64,000 nucleotides of DNA from Methylobacterium oryzihabitans (GTDB taxonomy: Bacteria > Pseudomonadota > Alphaproteobacteria > Rhizobiales > Beijerinckiaceae), in contig NZ_SACP01000016.1 of NCBI RefSeq assembly GCF_004004555.2, positions 62,001 through 126,000 of the forward strand, in the 5' to 3' direction. This document shows positions 37,157 to 46,753 of the stretch, in pieces. Below the pieces are notes generated by a model that worked only from the letters and a program-made list of their open reading frames with translations, had not been told where the DNA came from and ran no database searches. Each line of letters opens with the position of its first letter. Position 1 is the stretch's first letter. The position numbers were made by a program, and so were the translations under genes.

Positions 37157-38476
37157 ATGGCGGCCGTGCTGAATGCCGCCATGCCCCAGTCCGTCGATGC
37201 GAGTGCCGAAGCCGAGGCCGGCAAGTCCGCGGGCGACAAGTCCGCGGCCGACAAGCCCGAGACCGTCCGGCCGACCCGGCGCTACGCCCAGAAGCGCGAC
37301 GCGATCCTGCATGCCGCGGCCGCCCTGTTCAACGAGGCCGGGGTCAAGGGCACGACGCTCGCCGACGTCGCCCGCAGCGTCGGGCTGATGACCAACAGCG
37401 TGACCTACTACTACCGGCGCAAGGAGGACCTCGCGGCGGCGTGCTTCCTGCACACGATCGCGATGCTCGACGGCCTCGCCTCCCGCGCCGAGGCCGAGCC
37501 CGATCCGGCCGCCCGCCTGCGGCGTTTCCTCGCCCTCTACCTCGCCGGCCGCGCCGCCGTGGCGAAGGGCGAGGAGCCCGACACCGCGATGCTCAACGAC
37601 GTGCGGGCGCTGCCGGAGCCGCAGGCCGAGGCGGTGTTCGCCGCCTATGCCGGCTTCTTCCGCCGGGTCCGCGGGCTGTTCGACGGCACGCCGCTGGAGC
37701 GCGCCGAGCGCAACGCCCGCACCCACCTGCTGCTCTCGGTGATCCATCCGGCCCGGCAGTGGATCGACCGCTACGAGCCGCGGGACTACGCCTGGGTCGC
37801 GGCGCGCACCGGCGACCTGCTGGTCGGCGGCATGGCCGGGCCCGGTTCCGCCTGGGCGCCCGGCATCCTCGCAGAGCCGCCCGGCCCGGCCGAGAGCGAG
37901 GTCTCGCCGGAGGCGTTCCTGCGGGCGGCCACCATCCTCATCAACCAGCAGGGCTATCGCGGCGCCTCGGTCGACAAGATCTCGGGCCTGCTCAAGGTGA
38001 CCAAGGGGTCGTTCTACCATCACAACGACAACAAGGACGATCTCGTCGCCAACTGCTTCAGCCGCAGCTTCGCGCAGATCCGGGCGGTGCAGGACGCCGC
38101 CATCGCGGCCGGGGGCAGCGGCTGGGACCGGGTCTGCACCGCCTCGGCGACGCTGGTGCGCCGCCAACTCGGCCCCGGCGGTCCGCTGCTGCGGATGACC
38201 GCGTTCAGCGCCCTGCCGGAAGGGCTGCGCGAGGCCAACCGGCGCACGATGAACCGCCTCGCCGAGCGCTTCGCCCTGTGCCTCGCCGACGGCATCGCCG
38301 ACGGCTCGGTGCGGCCGCTCGATGCCGGCATCGCCGCGCAGCTCGTCAGCAGCATGGTCAACGCCGCCGCCGAGCTGCCGTCCTGGGTGCCGGGCGTGAC
38401 CCCGGAGGTCGCCGCCGACCTCTACGCGCGGCCCCTGTTCCTCGGCCTGCTGGCCCCGCCGGCCGGCGCCGGCTGA
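37157..38476 (+). CDS. Double-TetR transcriptional regulator
   Basis: 439 residues with two TetR DNA-binding domains in one chain. The first spans about residues 46-97 (AAALFNEAGVKGTTLADVAR, then NSVTYYYRRKEDL). The second spans about 256-302 (INQQGYRGASVDKISGLLKV, then GSFYHHNDNKDDL). Each is followed by its own ligand/dimerisation region. Normal TetR proteins have one. A single chain could bind both halves of a palindrome. ATGs at 37157 and 37181 are both possible. The downstream acyl-CoA dehydrogenase gene, with a palindrome in its upstream region, is the likely target. Confidence 0.85.
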   Translation: MAAVLNAAMPQSVDASAEAEAGKSAGDKSAADKPETVRPTRRYAQKRDAILHAAAALFNEAGVKGTTLADVARSVGLMTNSVTYYYRRKEDLAAACFLHTIAMLDGLASRAEAEPDPAARLRRFLALYLAGRAAVAKGEEPDTAMLNDVRALPEPQAEAVFAAYAGFFRRVRGLFDGTPLERAERNARTHLLLSVIHPARQWIDRYEPRDYAWVAARTGDLLVGGMAGPGSAWAPGILAEPPGPAESEVSPEAFLRAATILINQQGYRGASVDKISGLLKVTKGSFYHHNDNKDDLVANCFSRSFAQIRAVQDAAIAAGGSGWDRVCTASATLVRRQLGPGGPLLRMTAFSALPEGLREANRRTMNRLAERFALCLADGIADGSVRPLDAGIAAQLVSSMVNAAAELPSWVPGVTPEVAADLYARPLFLGLLAPPAGAG

Positions 38477-38524
38477 ACCGGGATCGAAAGCCCGGTACGG
38501 GTCCCGCACGGCCGGCCGCTGCCA

Positions 38525-38538
38525 CGTTTTCGAAAACG
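38525..38538. promoter_or_regulatory. Perfect palindrome CGTTTTCGAAAACG
   Basis: 14-base palindrome 96 bases before the acyl-CoA dehydrogenase start and 49 bases after the double-TetR gene stop. It is a candidate operator for the adjacent regulator. Confidence 0.45.
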
Positions 38539-38633
38539 CGGTCTTCGCGACACGGGCTTGCCTCGCCGGCCATCCCGGCTAGGCTCGGCGCGAAAGGCCC
38601 GGGCGCCAGACCCCGGCCCAGGGAGGTCAGCCG

Positions 38634-39884
<1,251 letters not shown>

Positions 39885-39996
39885 GAAGCCTTCGTGGCGC
39901 GGAGATCGGGGATTCGGCAGCAAGGGCCGGGATGCGAACGACCCGGCGCCGAGGCAGGGTGGCGGCGTGACGGGCAGCCGATGAGGAGACCACCCG

Positions 39997-41064
39997 ATGC
40001 CCTCTCCCCCAACCTCCGAGCCGCTCCCGGACGAGGCGGCGCGCTGGGCCGCCCTGCGCGCCCGCGACAAGCAGGCCGATGGGTCGTTCGTCTACGCGGT
40101 GCGCACGACCGGCGTGTATTGCCGGCCGAGCTGTCCCTCGCGCCCGGCGCGGCCGGAGAACGTGTCGTTCCATGATTCCTGCGCGGCGGCGGAGGCGGCC
40201 GGGTTCCGGCCGTGCCGGCGCTGCCGCCCCGACGCGGCAGGGCAGGGCGAGCGCGACGCCGCCGCGGTCGCCCGCGCCTGCGCGTTGATCGATGCGACCG
40301 AGACCGCGCCCGATCTCGACGCGCTGGCCGCCGCCGCGGGCCTCAGCCGCTTCCACTTCCACCGGGTGTTCCGGCGCGTCACCGGCGTCACCCCGCGCGC
40401 CTACGCCGCCGCCCGCCGCGCCGGCCGCGTCGCCGAGGGCCTGCGGGAGGCCTCGAGCGTCACGGCCGCCCTGTACGAGGCCGGCTACAACTCGCCGAGT
40501 CGGTTCTACGCCGCGGCCCCGGCGCGGCTCGGGATGAGCCCGGCCGCCTACCGCGACGGCGGCGCCCGGGCGGCGATCCGCTTCGCGCTCGGGCCGTGCA
40601 GCCTCGGCACGGTGCTGGTCGCGGCGACGGAGCGGGGGGTCTGCGCGATCCTGCTCGGCGACGATCCCGACGTACTCCTGCGCGACCTCCAGGACCGGTT
40701 CCCGAAGGCGGACCTGCACGGGGGCGACGCGGCCTTCGAGGCTCTCGTCGCCCGGGTGGTGGGGCTGGTCGAGCACCCCGCCAGCCCCGTCGACCTGCCG
40801 CTCGACATCGGCGGCACCGCGTTCCAGCAGCGGGTCTGGGAGGCCCTGCGGCGCATTCCCGCCGGCACGACCGCGACCTACGCCGAGGTGGCGCGGGCGA
40901 TCGGGATGCCGGCGGCGGTGCGGGCGGTGGCCCGGGCCTGCGGCGCCAACGCGCTCGCGGTGGCGATCCCCTGCCACCGGGTCGTCCGCTCCGACGGCGC
41001 GCTGTCCGGCTATCGCTGGGGCATCGCGCGCAAGCGCGATCTGCTCGACCGCGAGACCTCGTGA
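39997..41064 (+). CDS. ada: Ada: methyl-DNA repair regulator and O6-methylguanine-DNA methyltransferase
   Basis: 355 residues with the full Ada architecture. The N-terminal zinc module has Cys42 and Cys46 (VYCRPSCPSR) plus Cys73 and Cys76 (CRRC); Cys42 would accept methyl from phosphotriesters. The AraC-type helix-turn-helix is about residues 95-185 (AGLSRFHFHRVFRRVTG). The C-terminal methyltransferase has the acceptor Cys326 in IPCHRVV with the preceding ARACGANALAVA. Both acceptor cysteines are present, so the protein should be active in repair and in self-activated transcription. No alkB or alkA gene is adjacent. Confidence 0.95.
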   Translation: MPSPPTSEPLPDEAARWAALRARDKQADGSFVYAVRTTGVYCRPSCPSRPARPENVSFHDSCAAAEAAGFRPCRRCRPDAAGQGERDAAAVARACALIDATETAPDLDALAAAAGLSRFHFHRVFRRVTGVTPRAYAAARRAGRVAEGLREASSVTAALYEAGYNSPSRFYAAAPARLGMSPAAYRDGGARAAIRFALGPCSLGTVLVAATERGVCAILLGDDPDVLLRDLQDRFPKADLHGGDAAFEALVARVVGLVEHPASPVDLPLDIGGTAFQQRVWEALRRIPAGTTATYAEVARAIGMPAAVRAVARACGANALAVAIPCHRVVRSDGALSGYRWGIARKRDLLDRETS

Positions 41065-41125
41065 CGACGTGCGCCGGCCCCGCAGGAGCCGGCTCGCCGT
41101 GGTCGGTGGTGTCGTCCGCTTCGGC

Positions 41126-41479
41126 CTACCAGCCGTAATACGGGCGGCGGTAGCCGACCGGGCCGTAGCCGTAGGGCCCGTATTCCTCGACCCGCACCAC
41201 GCGACGCGGGCGGTAGACCGGAACCTCGTCGATCTCCTCGACCCGGACCACGCGGGGCCGGCGATAGACGACCGGCGGCGGGGCGTAGCCGTAGGCGGGC
41301 GCGTAACCGTAGGCGGGGGCCGCCTGGGCGTTCGACACCGCGGCGCCGAGCAGCGCACCGGCCGCGAGTCCCCCGATCACCCCGGCGGCGACGGCGCCGC
41401 CGCCGCCGGCCTGGGCCTGGGTGGCGACGCTGCCGACCCCGATCAGGGCGGCGGCCGAGAGAACCGCGATCTTCTTCAT
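41126..41479 (-). CDS. Small secreted glycine- and tyrosine-rich protein
   Basis: 117 residues. Signal peptide MKKIAVLSAAALIGVGSVA ending near AQAG, then a glycine-zipper-like segment (GGAVAAGVIGGLAAGALLG), then repeats of PAYGYAP and paired VVRVEE segments with Arg/Tyr-rich spacers. Probably an envelope-associated protein of unknown role; such proteins are common in Methylobacterium. A 15-bp direct repeat lies upstream of its start. Confidence 0.8.
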   Translation of the reverse strand: MKKIAVLSAAALIGVGSVATQAQAGGGGAVAAGVIGGLAAGALLGAAVSNAQAAPAYGYAPAYGYAPPPVVYRRPRVVRVEEIDEVPVYRPRRVVRVEEYGPYGYGPVGYRRPYYGW

Positions 41480-41515
41480 GGCTGACACCTGGCTGCGAGG
41501 TTCGGAAGTGCCGGC

Positions 41516-41546
41516 TTGCATCCCGTGGACGTTGCATCCCGTGGAC
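41516..41546. repeat. 15-bp tandem direct repeat in a promoter region
   Basis: TTGCATCCCGTGGAC occurs twice with a one-base spacer (41516-41530 and 41532-41546), 37-67 bases upstream of the secreted-protein start at 41479. It could be a pair of activator sites. The gap 41480-41904 (425 bases) has no gene; besides this it holds a 10-bp inverted repeat CGAAGCTGAA / TTCAGCTTCG (41583-41592, 41611-41620). Confidence 0.5.
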
Positions 41547-41904
41547 CGGCCGTGATGACACCTTGGCCGACGGCGCCTGCATCGAAGCTGAAGCGGTCCG
41601 ACAGCCTCCGTTCAGCTTCGCGGGAGAGGCCGGTCCGCGACCCTGACCGGGGAGCGGCCGCCGGTCTCGACCCGGCCGGGAGCCACCCGGGGGAAGGCCC
41701 CAGCCGCCAGAGCAGAACGCCCGCTTCGACATCATGACGATCGGCTTGTTTTACGCGGCGGCATGTACTCCGATAGTCGCCGATCCCGTTCTGTGGTATT
41801 CCAGTCTGCGCCGCCTGCCCTAACGACGGTGGTTCAGCATTCTTTATCGAATTCAGCCTAAGATTGATGCCCAGACCGCAGAAGCGGTGAACGAGGGGGC
41901 CTGG

Positions 41905-43233
41905 ATGCTGGAAGCAGACAAGATCGACGCGCGCCTGGAATTTCTCGAGATCGATCCGGACGTGAGCGCGGAACTGAAGAATGTGTGGGCGTTGATCGAG
42001 CCGGCGTTGCCGGCGGTGCTGGCCCGGTTCTACGACAAGATGCAGGGCATTCCCCACCTCGCGGCGATCCTCGGTTCGCACAAGCCGCGCCTCGTCTCGG
42101 CCCAGTCCAAGCACTGGGCGCAACTGTTCTCCGGCCGGTTCGACGAGGATTACGTCGCCAGCATCCGCCGGATCGGTCTCGTCCATCACAGGATCGGGCT
42201 GGAACCGCGCTGGTACATCGGCGGCTACAGCTTCATCCTGAACGAGCTGACGCGGCTGGTCTGCCGGCAGAAGCGGTTCGGCGATCCGTCCCGGCGTCTC
42301 GCCGCCCTGAACAAGGCGGTGATGATCGACATGGATTTCGCGATCTCGGTCTATCAGGACGTGCTGCTCGAGGAGCGGCAGAAGCGCGGCAGCGTCCTGG
42401 CGGCGGCGATCACGACCTTCTCGGAGGCGGTCCAGTCCAGCCTGACCGTCTCGGGCGAGGCGAGCGAGCGCCTCGCCGGCAGCGCCCGGACCCTGTCGGA
42501 GGCGACGGACCACGCCATGCGGCTGGCCGGTGACGCGGCGGCTGCGGCCGAGCATACCTCGACCGCGATGCAGACCAGCGCCGCGGCGACGGAGGAACTG
42601 GCCGTCTCGGTGCGAGAGATCGGGCAGCAGGCCCACCGGTCTGCCGCCGTCGCCCGCAGCGCGGTCGAGACCGCCGAGCGCACCCGGCATTCCGTCGGCA
42701 GCCTGATCGAGCACACCACCGAGATCAGCCAGGTCGTCGAACTCATCAACCAGATCGCCGGCCAGACCAACCTGCTGGCGCTCAACGCCACCATCGAAGC
42801 GGCCCGCGCCGGCGAGGCCGGACGCGGCTTCGCGGTGGTGGCCGCCGAGGTCAAGACGCTGGCCGGGCGCACCGCCAAGGCGACGACCGAGATCGCCTCG
42901 CGCATCGACGCGATCCAGCACGCGACCCGGCAGAGCGCCGACGACATCCGGGCGATCGGCGGGGTGATCGACGAGGTCAACGTCATCGCGGCCGCGATCG
43001 CCTCGGCCGTCGAGGAGCAGGGCGCGGTGACCGGCGAGATCTCCGGCACCGTTCAGCAGAGCGCCGGCCATGCCGGCTCTGTCTCGCAATCGGTCGCGAG
43101 CCTCGCCGAGGCCTCGGCCTCCGCGGCCGAGGTCGCCGGTCAGGTCGCGGAGGCCCGCCGCATCCTCGACGAGCAGCTCGACCGCCTGCGCCAGGACATC
43201 GCGACCTTCCTCGGCCACGCCCAGGCCGCATGA
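41905..43233 (+). CDS. Globin-coupled soluble chemoreceptor (HemAT-like)
   Basis: 442 residues, no transmembrane segment. Residues ~1-165 are a sensor globin: [19 protein letters not shown] places the proximal haem ligand at His94 (IGxxHxxIGL pattern). A helical linker leads to an MCP signalling domain whose hairpin tip is in the region [20 protein letters not shown], followed by [17 protein letters not shown]. No C-terminal CheR-binding pentapeptide is evident (ends GHAQAA). It should sense O2, CO or NO and control CheA. The ATG at 41905 has GAGGGGG upstream; a GTG at 41887 is less likely. No che genes are nearby. Confidence 0.92.
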   Translation: MLEADKIDARLEFLEIDPDVSAELKNVWALIEPALPAVLARFYDKMQGIPHLAAILGSHKPRLVSAQSKHWAQLFSGRFDEDYVASIRRIGLVHHRIGLEPRWYIGGYSFILNELTRLVCRQKRFGDPSRRLAALNKAVMIDMDFAISVYQDVLLEERQKRGSVLAAAITTFSEAVQSSLTVSGEASERLAGSARTLSEATDHAMRLAGDAAAAAEHTSTAMQTSAAATEELAVSVREIGQQAHRSAAVARSAVETAERTRHSVGSLIEHTTEISQVVELINQIAGQTNLLALNATIEAARAGEAGRGFAVVAAEVKTLAGRTAKATTEIASRIDAIQHATRQSADDIRAIGGVIDEVNVIAAAIASAVEEQGAVTGEISGTVQQSAGHAGSVSQSVASLAEASASAAEVAGQVAEARRILDEQLDRLRQDIATFLGHAQAA

Positions 43234-43250
43234 AGGCGGACGCGGCGGCT

Positions 43251-43398
43251 CATACGGTTTCTGAATGATCGCTCGGCGATCCCTGCGGTATCGCTTCGCG
43301 ATGCAGAACCCGGCTTCGCTCAGGGGCGCGGAGCCTCCGGCTCCGCCGCGCGGGCTTCTGATACGGCTTTTGAACGATCAGTTCAAAAACCGTATCAG
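43251..43398. repeat. Palindromic repeat, copy 1 (ends in a stop-codon hairpin)
   Basis: The right end is an 18-bp hairpin, CTGATACGG.TTTTGAAC (43358-43375) against GTTCAAAA.CCGTATCAG (43381-43398), one mismatch, loop GATCA. A diverged copy of one arm (CATACGGTTTCTGAATGATC) lies at the left end. From 43293 (GCTTCGCGATGC) the sequence is homologous to 50872-50958. The hairpin contains the stop codon (43395-43397, minus strand) of the neighbouring small gene. Confidence 0.7.
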
Positions 43399-43586
43399 AG
43401 CAGGGTCGCCGCCGACCGCAGCAGCCACAGCGCGACCCAGCCGACGAAGACGAACCACGCCAGGGTCAGGGGAATGCCGACCACGAGGGTCGTGACCAGC
43501 GCGATGCTGCGCAGCCTGTCCATGATCGGGACCGGCTGCACGGTTCGCACGGCGTCGCGGGTGGGCTGAGTCTCGATCTGGAGCAT
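43395..43586 (-). CDS. Small single-span membrane protein
   Basis: 63 residues, hydrophobic from about residue 28 (ALVTTLVVGIPLTLAWFVFV) with a short polar N-terminus containing PIMDRLR. Unrecognised. The stop codon falls inside the hairpin of a dispersed repeat, so the natural C-terminus may have been replaced or the repeat recruited as terminator. The ATG at 43586 was chosen as it gives a sensible topology; the frame is open further upstream. Confidence 0.5.
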   Translation of the reverse strand: MLQIETQPTRDAVRTVQPVPIMDRLRSIALVTTLVVGIPLTLAWFVFVGWVALWLLRSAATLL

Positions 43587-43913
43587 CTTCCAATCTCGTT
43601 CGTCCTGCGTGCCGGTGCTCCAGCAAATGGGCCACCATGGGGCACGAATCCGGTCTCCGCCAAAGGTCGCAGGCCGGCCGGGATAGCCGTCGCACGACCG
43701 GTTCACGATGCCATGCGTCGGCATGACGGCGCATGAACGATCCGTTCATGAAGCGTCGTGGCGTCCGCGCGGCCCCGGGAGCGATCGGGTGTGGACCGTT
43801 TCGCCCCGAGACGTTCTCGTGCGCCGATCGGGGTGTTAAGGATGCGTGAAATGACACCTCCGTGACTCGCGCGACGCCGGTCGTCGGCGGTCCGGGCCAG
43901 TCGGGAGCACGCG
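43587..43913. other. Divergent intergenic region with a palindrome
   Basis: 327 bases between the small membrane protein gene and the secreted-protein gene. The notable feature is a 19-base palindrome at 43732-43750, CATGAACG-ATC-CGTTCATG, perfect 8-bp arms, placed between the two divergent genes as an operator would be. No further gene seen. Confidence 0.45.
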
Positions 43914-44390
43914 ATGCGGGACCTGTGGCGCCGCCGGGCAGGGTCGCTGCTGATGGCCGGCTTTCTCGCTGCCGTGGTGGCGGCGCCGGCAGACGCACAG
44001 CAGCCCTGGGTCGATCCGCCGGGCAAGGAGGTCGCACCTGCCGAGTCGGTCCAGCCGCGCCGCAGCCCGTCGTCCTCGGTGCGGTCGGACAGGCCGGCCC
44101 GGACGCGGGCGGTCGCCGCGGCCCCGGCGGTCCAGCCGATCCGTCGCGCGGTGGTGCAGGCGCCGCACGCCGCCCGGCGTGTCCGGGTCGTCACGGCGCG
44201 CCCGATGGTATCGCGCTCGGTCGCGCCCGGCCGGCGCGGATGGCACGAGGTGCCCCCGGGCGGCGAGGTCGTCCTGCTCGCCCGTCCGCCGCTGTCGGGC
44301 CATCTCGTCACCCGCCGTGTGGTCTGGCAGGACGAGACCGGGATCAGGTCCCGGACCTATCGCGTCCTCGTCGACGACGCGCTCTGGTAG
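43914..44390 (+). CDS. Secreted basic protein of unknown function
   Basis: 158 residues. Signal peptide SLLMAGFLAAVVAAPADAQ, then an arginine- and proline-rich low-complexity middle (about residues 45-100) and a more ordered C-terminal part ending SRTYRVLVDDALW. Not recognised. It ends one base before the stop codon of the convergent nrfD-like gene. Confidence 0.6.
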   Translation: MRDLWRRRAGSLLMAGFLAAVVAAPADAQQPWVDPPGKEVAPAESVQPRRSPSSSVRSDRPARTRAVAAAPAVQPIRRAVVQAPHAARRVRVVTARPMVSRSVAPGRRGWHEVPPGGEVVLLARPPLSGHLVTRRVVWQDETGIRSRTYRVLVDDALW

Positions 44391-45443
44391 TCAAAGCCCG
44401 GGCGGCAGGTTGTCGGGCTGGCTGAAGCGGAAGCTCACGTCCGGACGCGCCGCCGAATCGTCGCCCGCCCCCATCACCGCGACCCGCAGCAGCGCACTGC
44501 CGGCGAGCACCGCGAGGCCGGCGGCGACCGACAGCGCCCGGCCGTCCTCCGGCCGTCCGGCCCGGTCGCGCCAGTGCCGGGCGGCATAGAGCCCGAGCGG
44601 CAGCACGACGCCGAGCCCGACCGCCCCGAACCGCTCCACCCGGCCGGCCCGGCCCCGGGTCGCCGGAGCGACACCCGTGCGGCGATACGCGAGGGCGGCG
44701 GCGGCATCGCCGGCGAGTTCGACCGCGAGGGCGGCGGCCGTGAGGGTCTCCAGGCGCCGGCGGGTCGGCGCATCGGTTTCGGCGAGGGCGAGCGCCGCCG
44801 CGCCGGCGGCCATCGAGGACGCCCCGAACCGCACCGCCAGCGCCCGCGGCGCCGCCGCCCAGAGCGGCGTCGAGGTCGCGGCGAGCAGCGAGGCGGTGTA
44901 GGTCGAGAGCCCGGCGCCGAGGACCGCCGCCGGCCATCCGGCGAGCCGGGCGACCACGCCCGCCGCCCGCGGCGCCACCCCGCGATCGCCGGCGAATTGT
45001 GCCGCCGCGGTGAGGATCGCGCAGCCCGAGAACCCCATCAGGATCCAGGTGCCGATCGACATCGGCGAGGTCGCCTTGGCGACCCGCAGCATGGTGTAGA
45101 ACCGGCTCGGCGTGTGCAGGTCGTAGATCAGCAGGGCCGAGCCGAGGGTCGGGGCGAGCAGGGCGGTGTAGCGCGCCCGCCGCACCAGCGGCCCGGCCTC
45201 CTCGCCCCGCGTCGCCTGCGCGATGGCGGCGAGGATCGCCGACGAGCCCGACAGGCCGGCGAGGAAGATGTAGCCGCCGACGACCGCGTTCTCGAACGGA
45301 GCCGGCTTGAGCTGGGCCCGCCCGTAATAGGTCGGCCCGTCCCAGGCCGGGCCGGGGGAGGGGGCGACGGCGCCCGAGGCCCGGTCGGGGCGCGGCAGGC
45401 CGGGTTCGGGGCCCTCGGTCAGGACGGGATATTGCGTGGTCAC
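44391..45443 (-). CDS. nrfD: NrfD/PsrC-type membrane subunit of formate dehydrogenase
   Basis: 350 residues, GTG start overlapping the beta-subunit stop (GTGA). About nine hydrophobic segments. Features: TYYGRAQLKPAPFENAVVGGYIFLAGLSG at the N-terminal part, then LLIYDLHTPSRFYTMLRV, the conserved region of quinone-active NrfD proteins. It would anchor the enzyme and pass electrons from the iron-sulfur subunit to quinone. Many Sec-type FdnG/FdoG enzymes use a cytochrome b subunit (FdnI) instead, so this pairing is a variant. No haem ligands of the FdnI type are visible. Confidence 0.85.
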   Translation of the reverse strand: MTTQYPVLTEGPEPGLPRPDRASGAVAPSPGPAWDGPTYYGRAQLKPAPFENAVVGGYIFLAGLSGSSAILAAIAQATRGEEAGPLVRRARYTALLAPTLGSALLIYDLHTPSRFYTMLRVAKATSPMSIGTWILMGFSGCAILTAAAQFAGDRGVAPRAAGVVARLAGWPAAVLGAGLSTYTASLLAATSTPLWAAAPRALAVRFGASSMAAGAAALALAETDAPTRRRLETLTAAALAVELAGDAAAALAYRRTGVAPATRGRAGRVERFGAVGLGVVLPLGLYAARHWRDRAGRPEDGRALSVAAGLAVLAGSALLRVAVMGAGDDSAARPDVSFRFSQPDNLPPGL

Positions 45444-46342
45444 GATCGCCTCCGGTCGGAGGCGCCGAGCAGGAACGCCGCCGCCACCGCGAGCCCGGCC
45501 ACCGCCGCGAGGCCGGAGGCGAGGCTCGGCGCGACGCGGTTGGCCGGCCGGGTCGGGGCCGCCGGCAGGTTGTAGACCTCCGGCCGCGCGGTGAGCAGGA
45601 AGAACGCGTTGAGATGGCCGAGATCGCCGGTCGCCCCGGGCGCGCCCGGCGTGCCGTAGAGGTAGGCGCCGGGCACCCCGCGCTCGTGCAGGACCGCGAC
45701 CCGCTCCTCGGCCCGGGCCTGGAGCACGGACAACTCGCCGAACTGGATCGAATCGGTCGGGCACGCCTTGGCGCAGGCCGGCTCCAGGCCGCCCTTGAGG
45801 CGGTCGTAGCACAGCGTGCACTTGTGCGCCTTGCCGTCGACCGGGCTGACGTCGACGACGCCGAACGGGCAGGCCGGCACGCAGTAGCCGCAGCCGTTGC
45901 AGATGTCCTGCTGCACCACCACGGTGTCGAACTCGGTCTTGAACAGCGCGCCGGTCGGGCAGGCTTCGAGGCAGGGCGCGTTGTGGCAGTGCTTGCACAC
46001 GTCGCTCATCATCAGCCAGCCGCTCTGGAACGGCGCCTCGACGGTGTCGCGCACGCCGCCGCAGCCGCTCGTCTCGACGAAGGCGACGTGGCGCCAGGTG
46101 TTGGCCGAGAGGGCGCCGGTATTGTCGTAGCTGTGGCCGGTGAGGCCGAGATTGTCGGCCGGCAGGTTGTTCCACTCCTTGCAGGCGACCTCGCACGCCT
46201 TGCAGCCGATGCAGACGGTGGTGTCGGTGAAGAAGCCGTAGGAGCGGCCGGGCTCGATCCGTACGCCCGCCGTGAGTTCGCTCTCGTGCGGGATCACGCC
46301 GGGCAGGTCCGATTGCGGGAAGTCGGCGGCGCGGGGATGCAT
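45440..46342 (-). CDS. fdxH: Formate dehydrogenase iron-sulfur (beta) subunit
   Basis: 300 residues. Four [4Fe-4S] binding sets: CIGCKACEVACKEWN, CKHCHNAPCLEACP, CNGCGYCVPACPFG, and CTLCYDRLKGG with CAKACPTDS, in the FdnH order. A hydrophobic C-terminal helix (SGLAAVAGLAVAAAFLLG) anchors it to the membrane. It carries electrons from the catalytic subunit to the NrfD-type subunit. Start ATG is two bases after the upstream small gene; the three genes form one leftward operon divergent from the catalytic-subunit gene. Confidence 0.93.
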   Translation of the reverse strand: MHPRAADFPQSDLPGVIPHESELTAGVRIEPGRSYGFFTDTTVCIGCKACEVACKEWNNLPADNLGLTGHSYDNTGALSANTWRHVAFVETSGCGGVRDTVEAPFQSGWLMMSDVCKHCHNAPCLEACPTGALFKTEFDTVVVQQDICNGCGYCVPACPFGVVDVSPVDGKAHKCTLCYDRLKGGLEPACAKACPTDSIQFGELSVLQARAEERVAVLHERGVPGAYLYGTPGAPGATGDLGHLNAFFLLTARPEVYNLPAAPTRPANRVAPSLASGLAAVAGLAVAAAFLLGASDRRRS

Positions 46343-46344
46343 CG

Positions 46345-46578
46345 TCACCGGCCGGACTCCCCGCACACCGAGATCTTTTCCGCCACGAAGCCGATCAGGT
46401 TGCGGGTGCGCGCGTACTCGACCCGCACCCGCGCCTGCCGCCGCTGCAACGGCGCGAGCTGGTCGGCCTCTCCAGCGGCGTTGCGCCCGAGGATGAACAG
46501 ATGCGCGCTGCCGTCGTCGCCGACGAGCTGAAACCGGCTCTCCTGCACGATGGTGACGACGCCTTCCCTGACCGGCAT
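46345..46578 (-). CDS. Small protein of the formate dehydrogenase operon
   Basis: 77 residues, unrecognised. Alternating beta-type pattern: GVVTIVQESRFQLVGDDGS, then HLFILGRN and ARVRVEYARTRNLIGFVA, suggesting a small barrel such as an OB fold, by eye. It is the first gene of the operon, two bases before the beta-subunit start, and faces the catalytic-subunit gene across a 175-base divergent promoter region. Possible roles are assembly or a linker to partner proteins; nothing in the sequence decides. Confidence 0.65.
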   Translation of the reverse strand: MPVREGVVTIVQESRFQLVGDDGSAHLFILGRNAAGEADQLAPLQRRQARVRVEYARTRNLIGFVAEKISVCGESGR

Positions 46579-46753
46579 GCGGGACCCCCGGCGTTCGCCC
46601 GAGACGCCGGCCGATCCGGGCTGCTGGCAGAACGTGCGGATTGGAAACGGTCCAGGGAGGCGGCGGTTCGTTCTGTCCGGAACTTCCCCGCCGACGATCC
46701 CGTTGCCCGGCCGCGAGGACCCGGCACGGGCCCCGGGCGTGGAGTCGGCGACG

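Noticed and set aside
46579-46753. Sigma-54 promoter (TGGC...TGC) in the divergent formate dehydrogenase promoter region
   Set aside because: The GG-GC spacing of the best match is two bases too short for a -24/-12 element.
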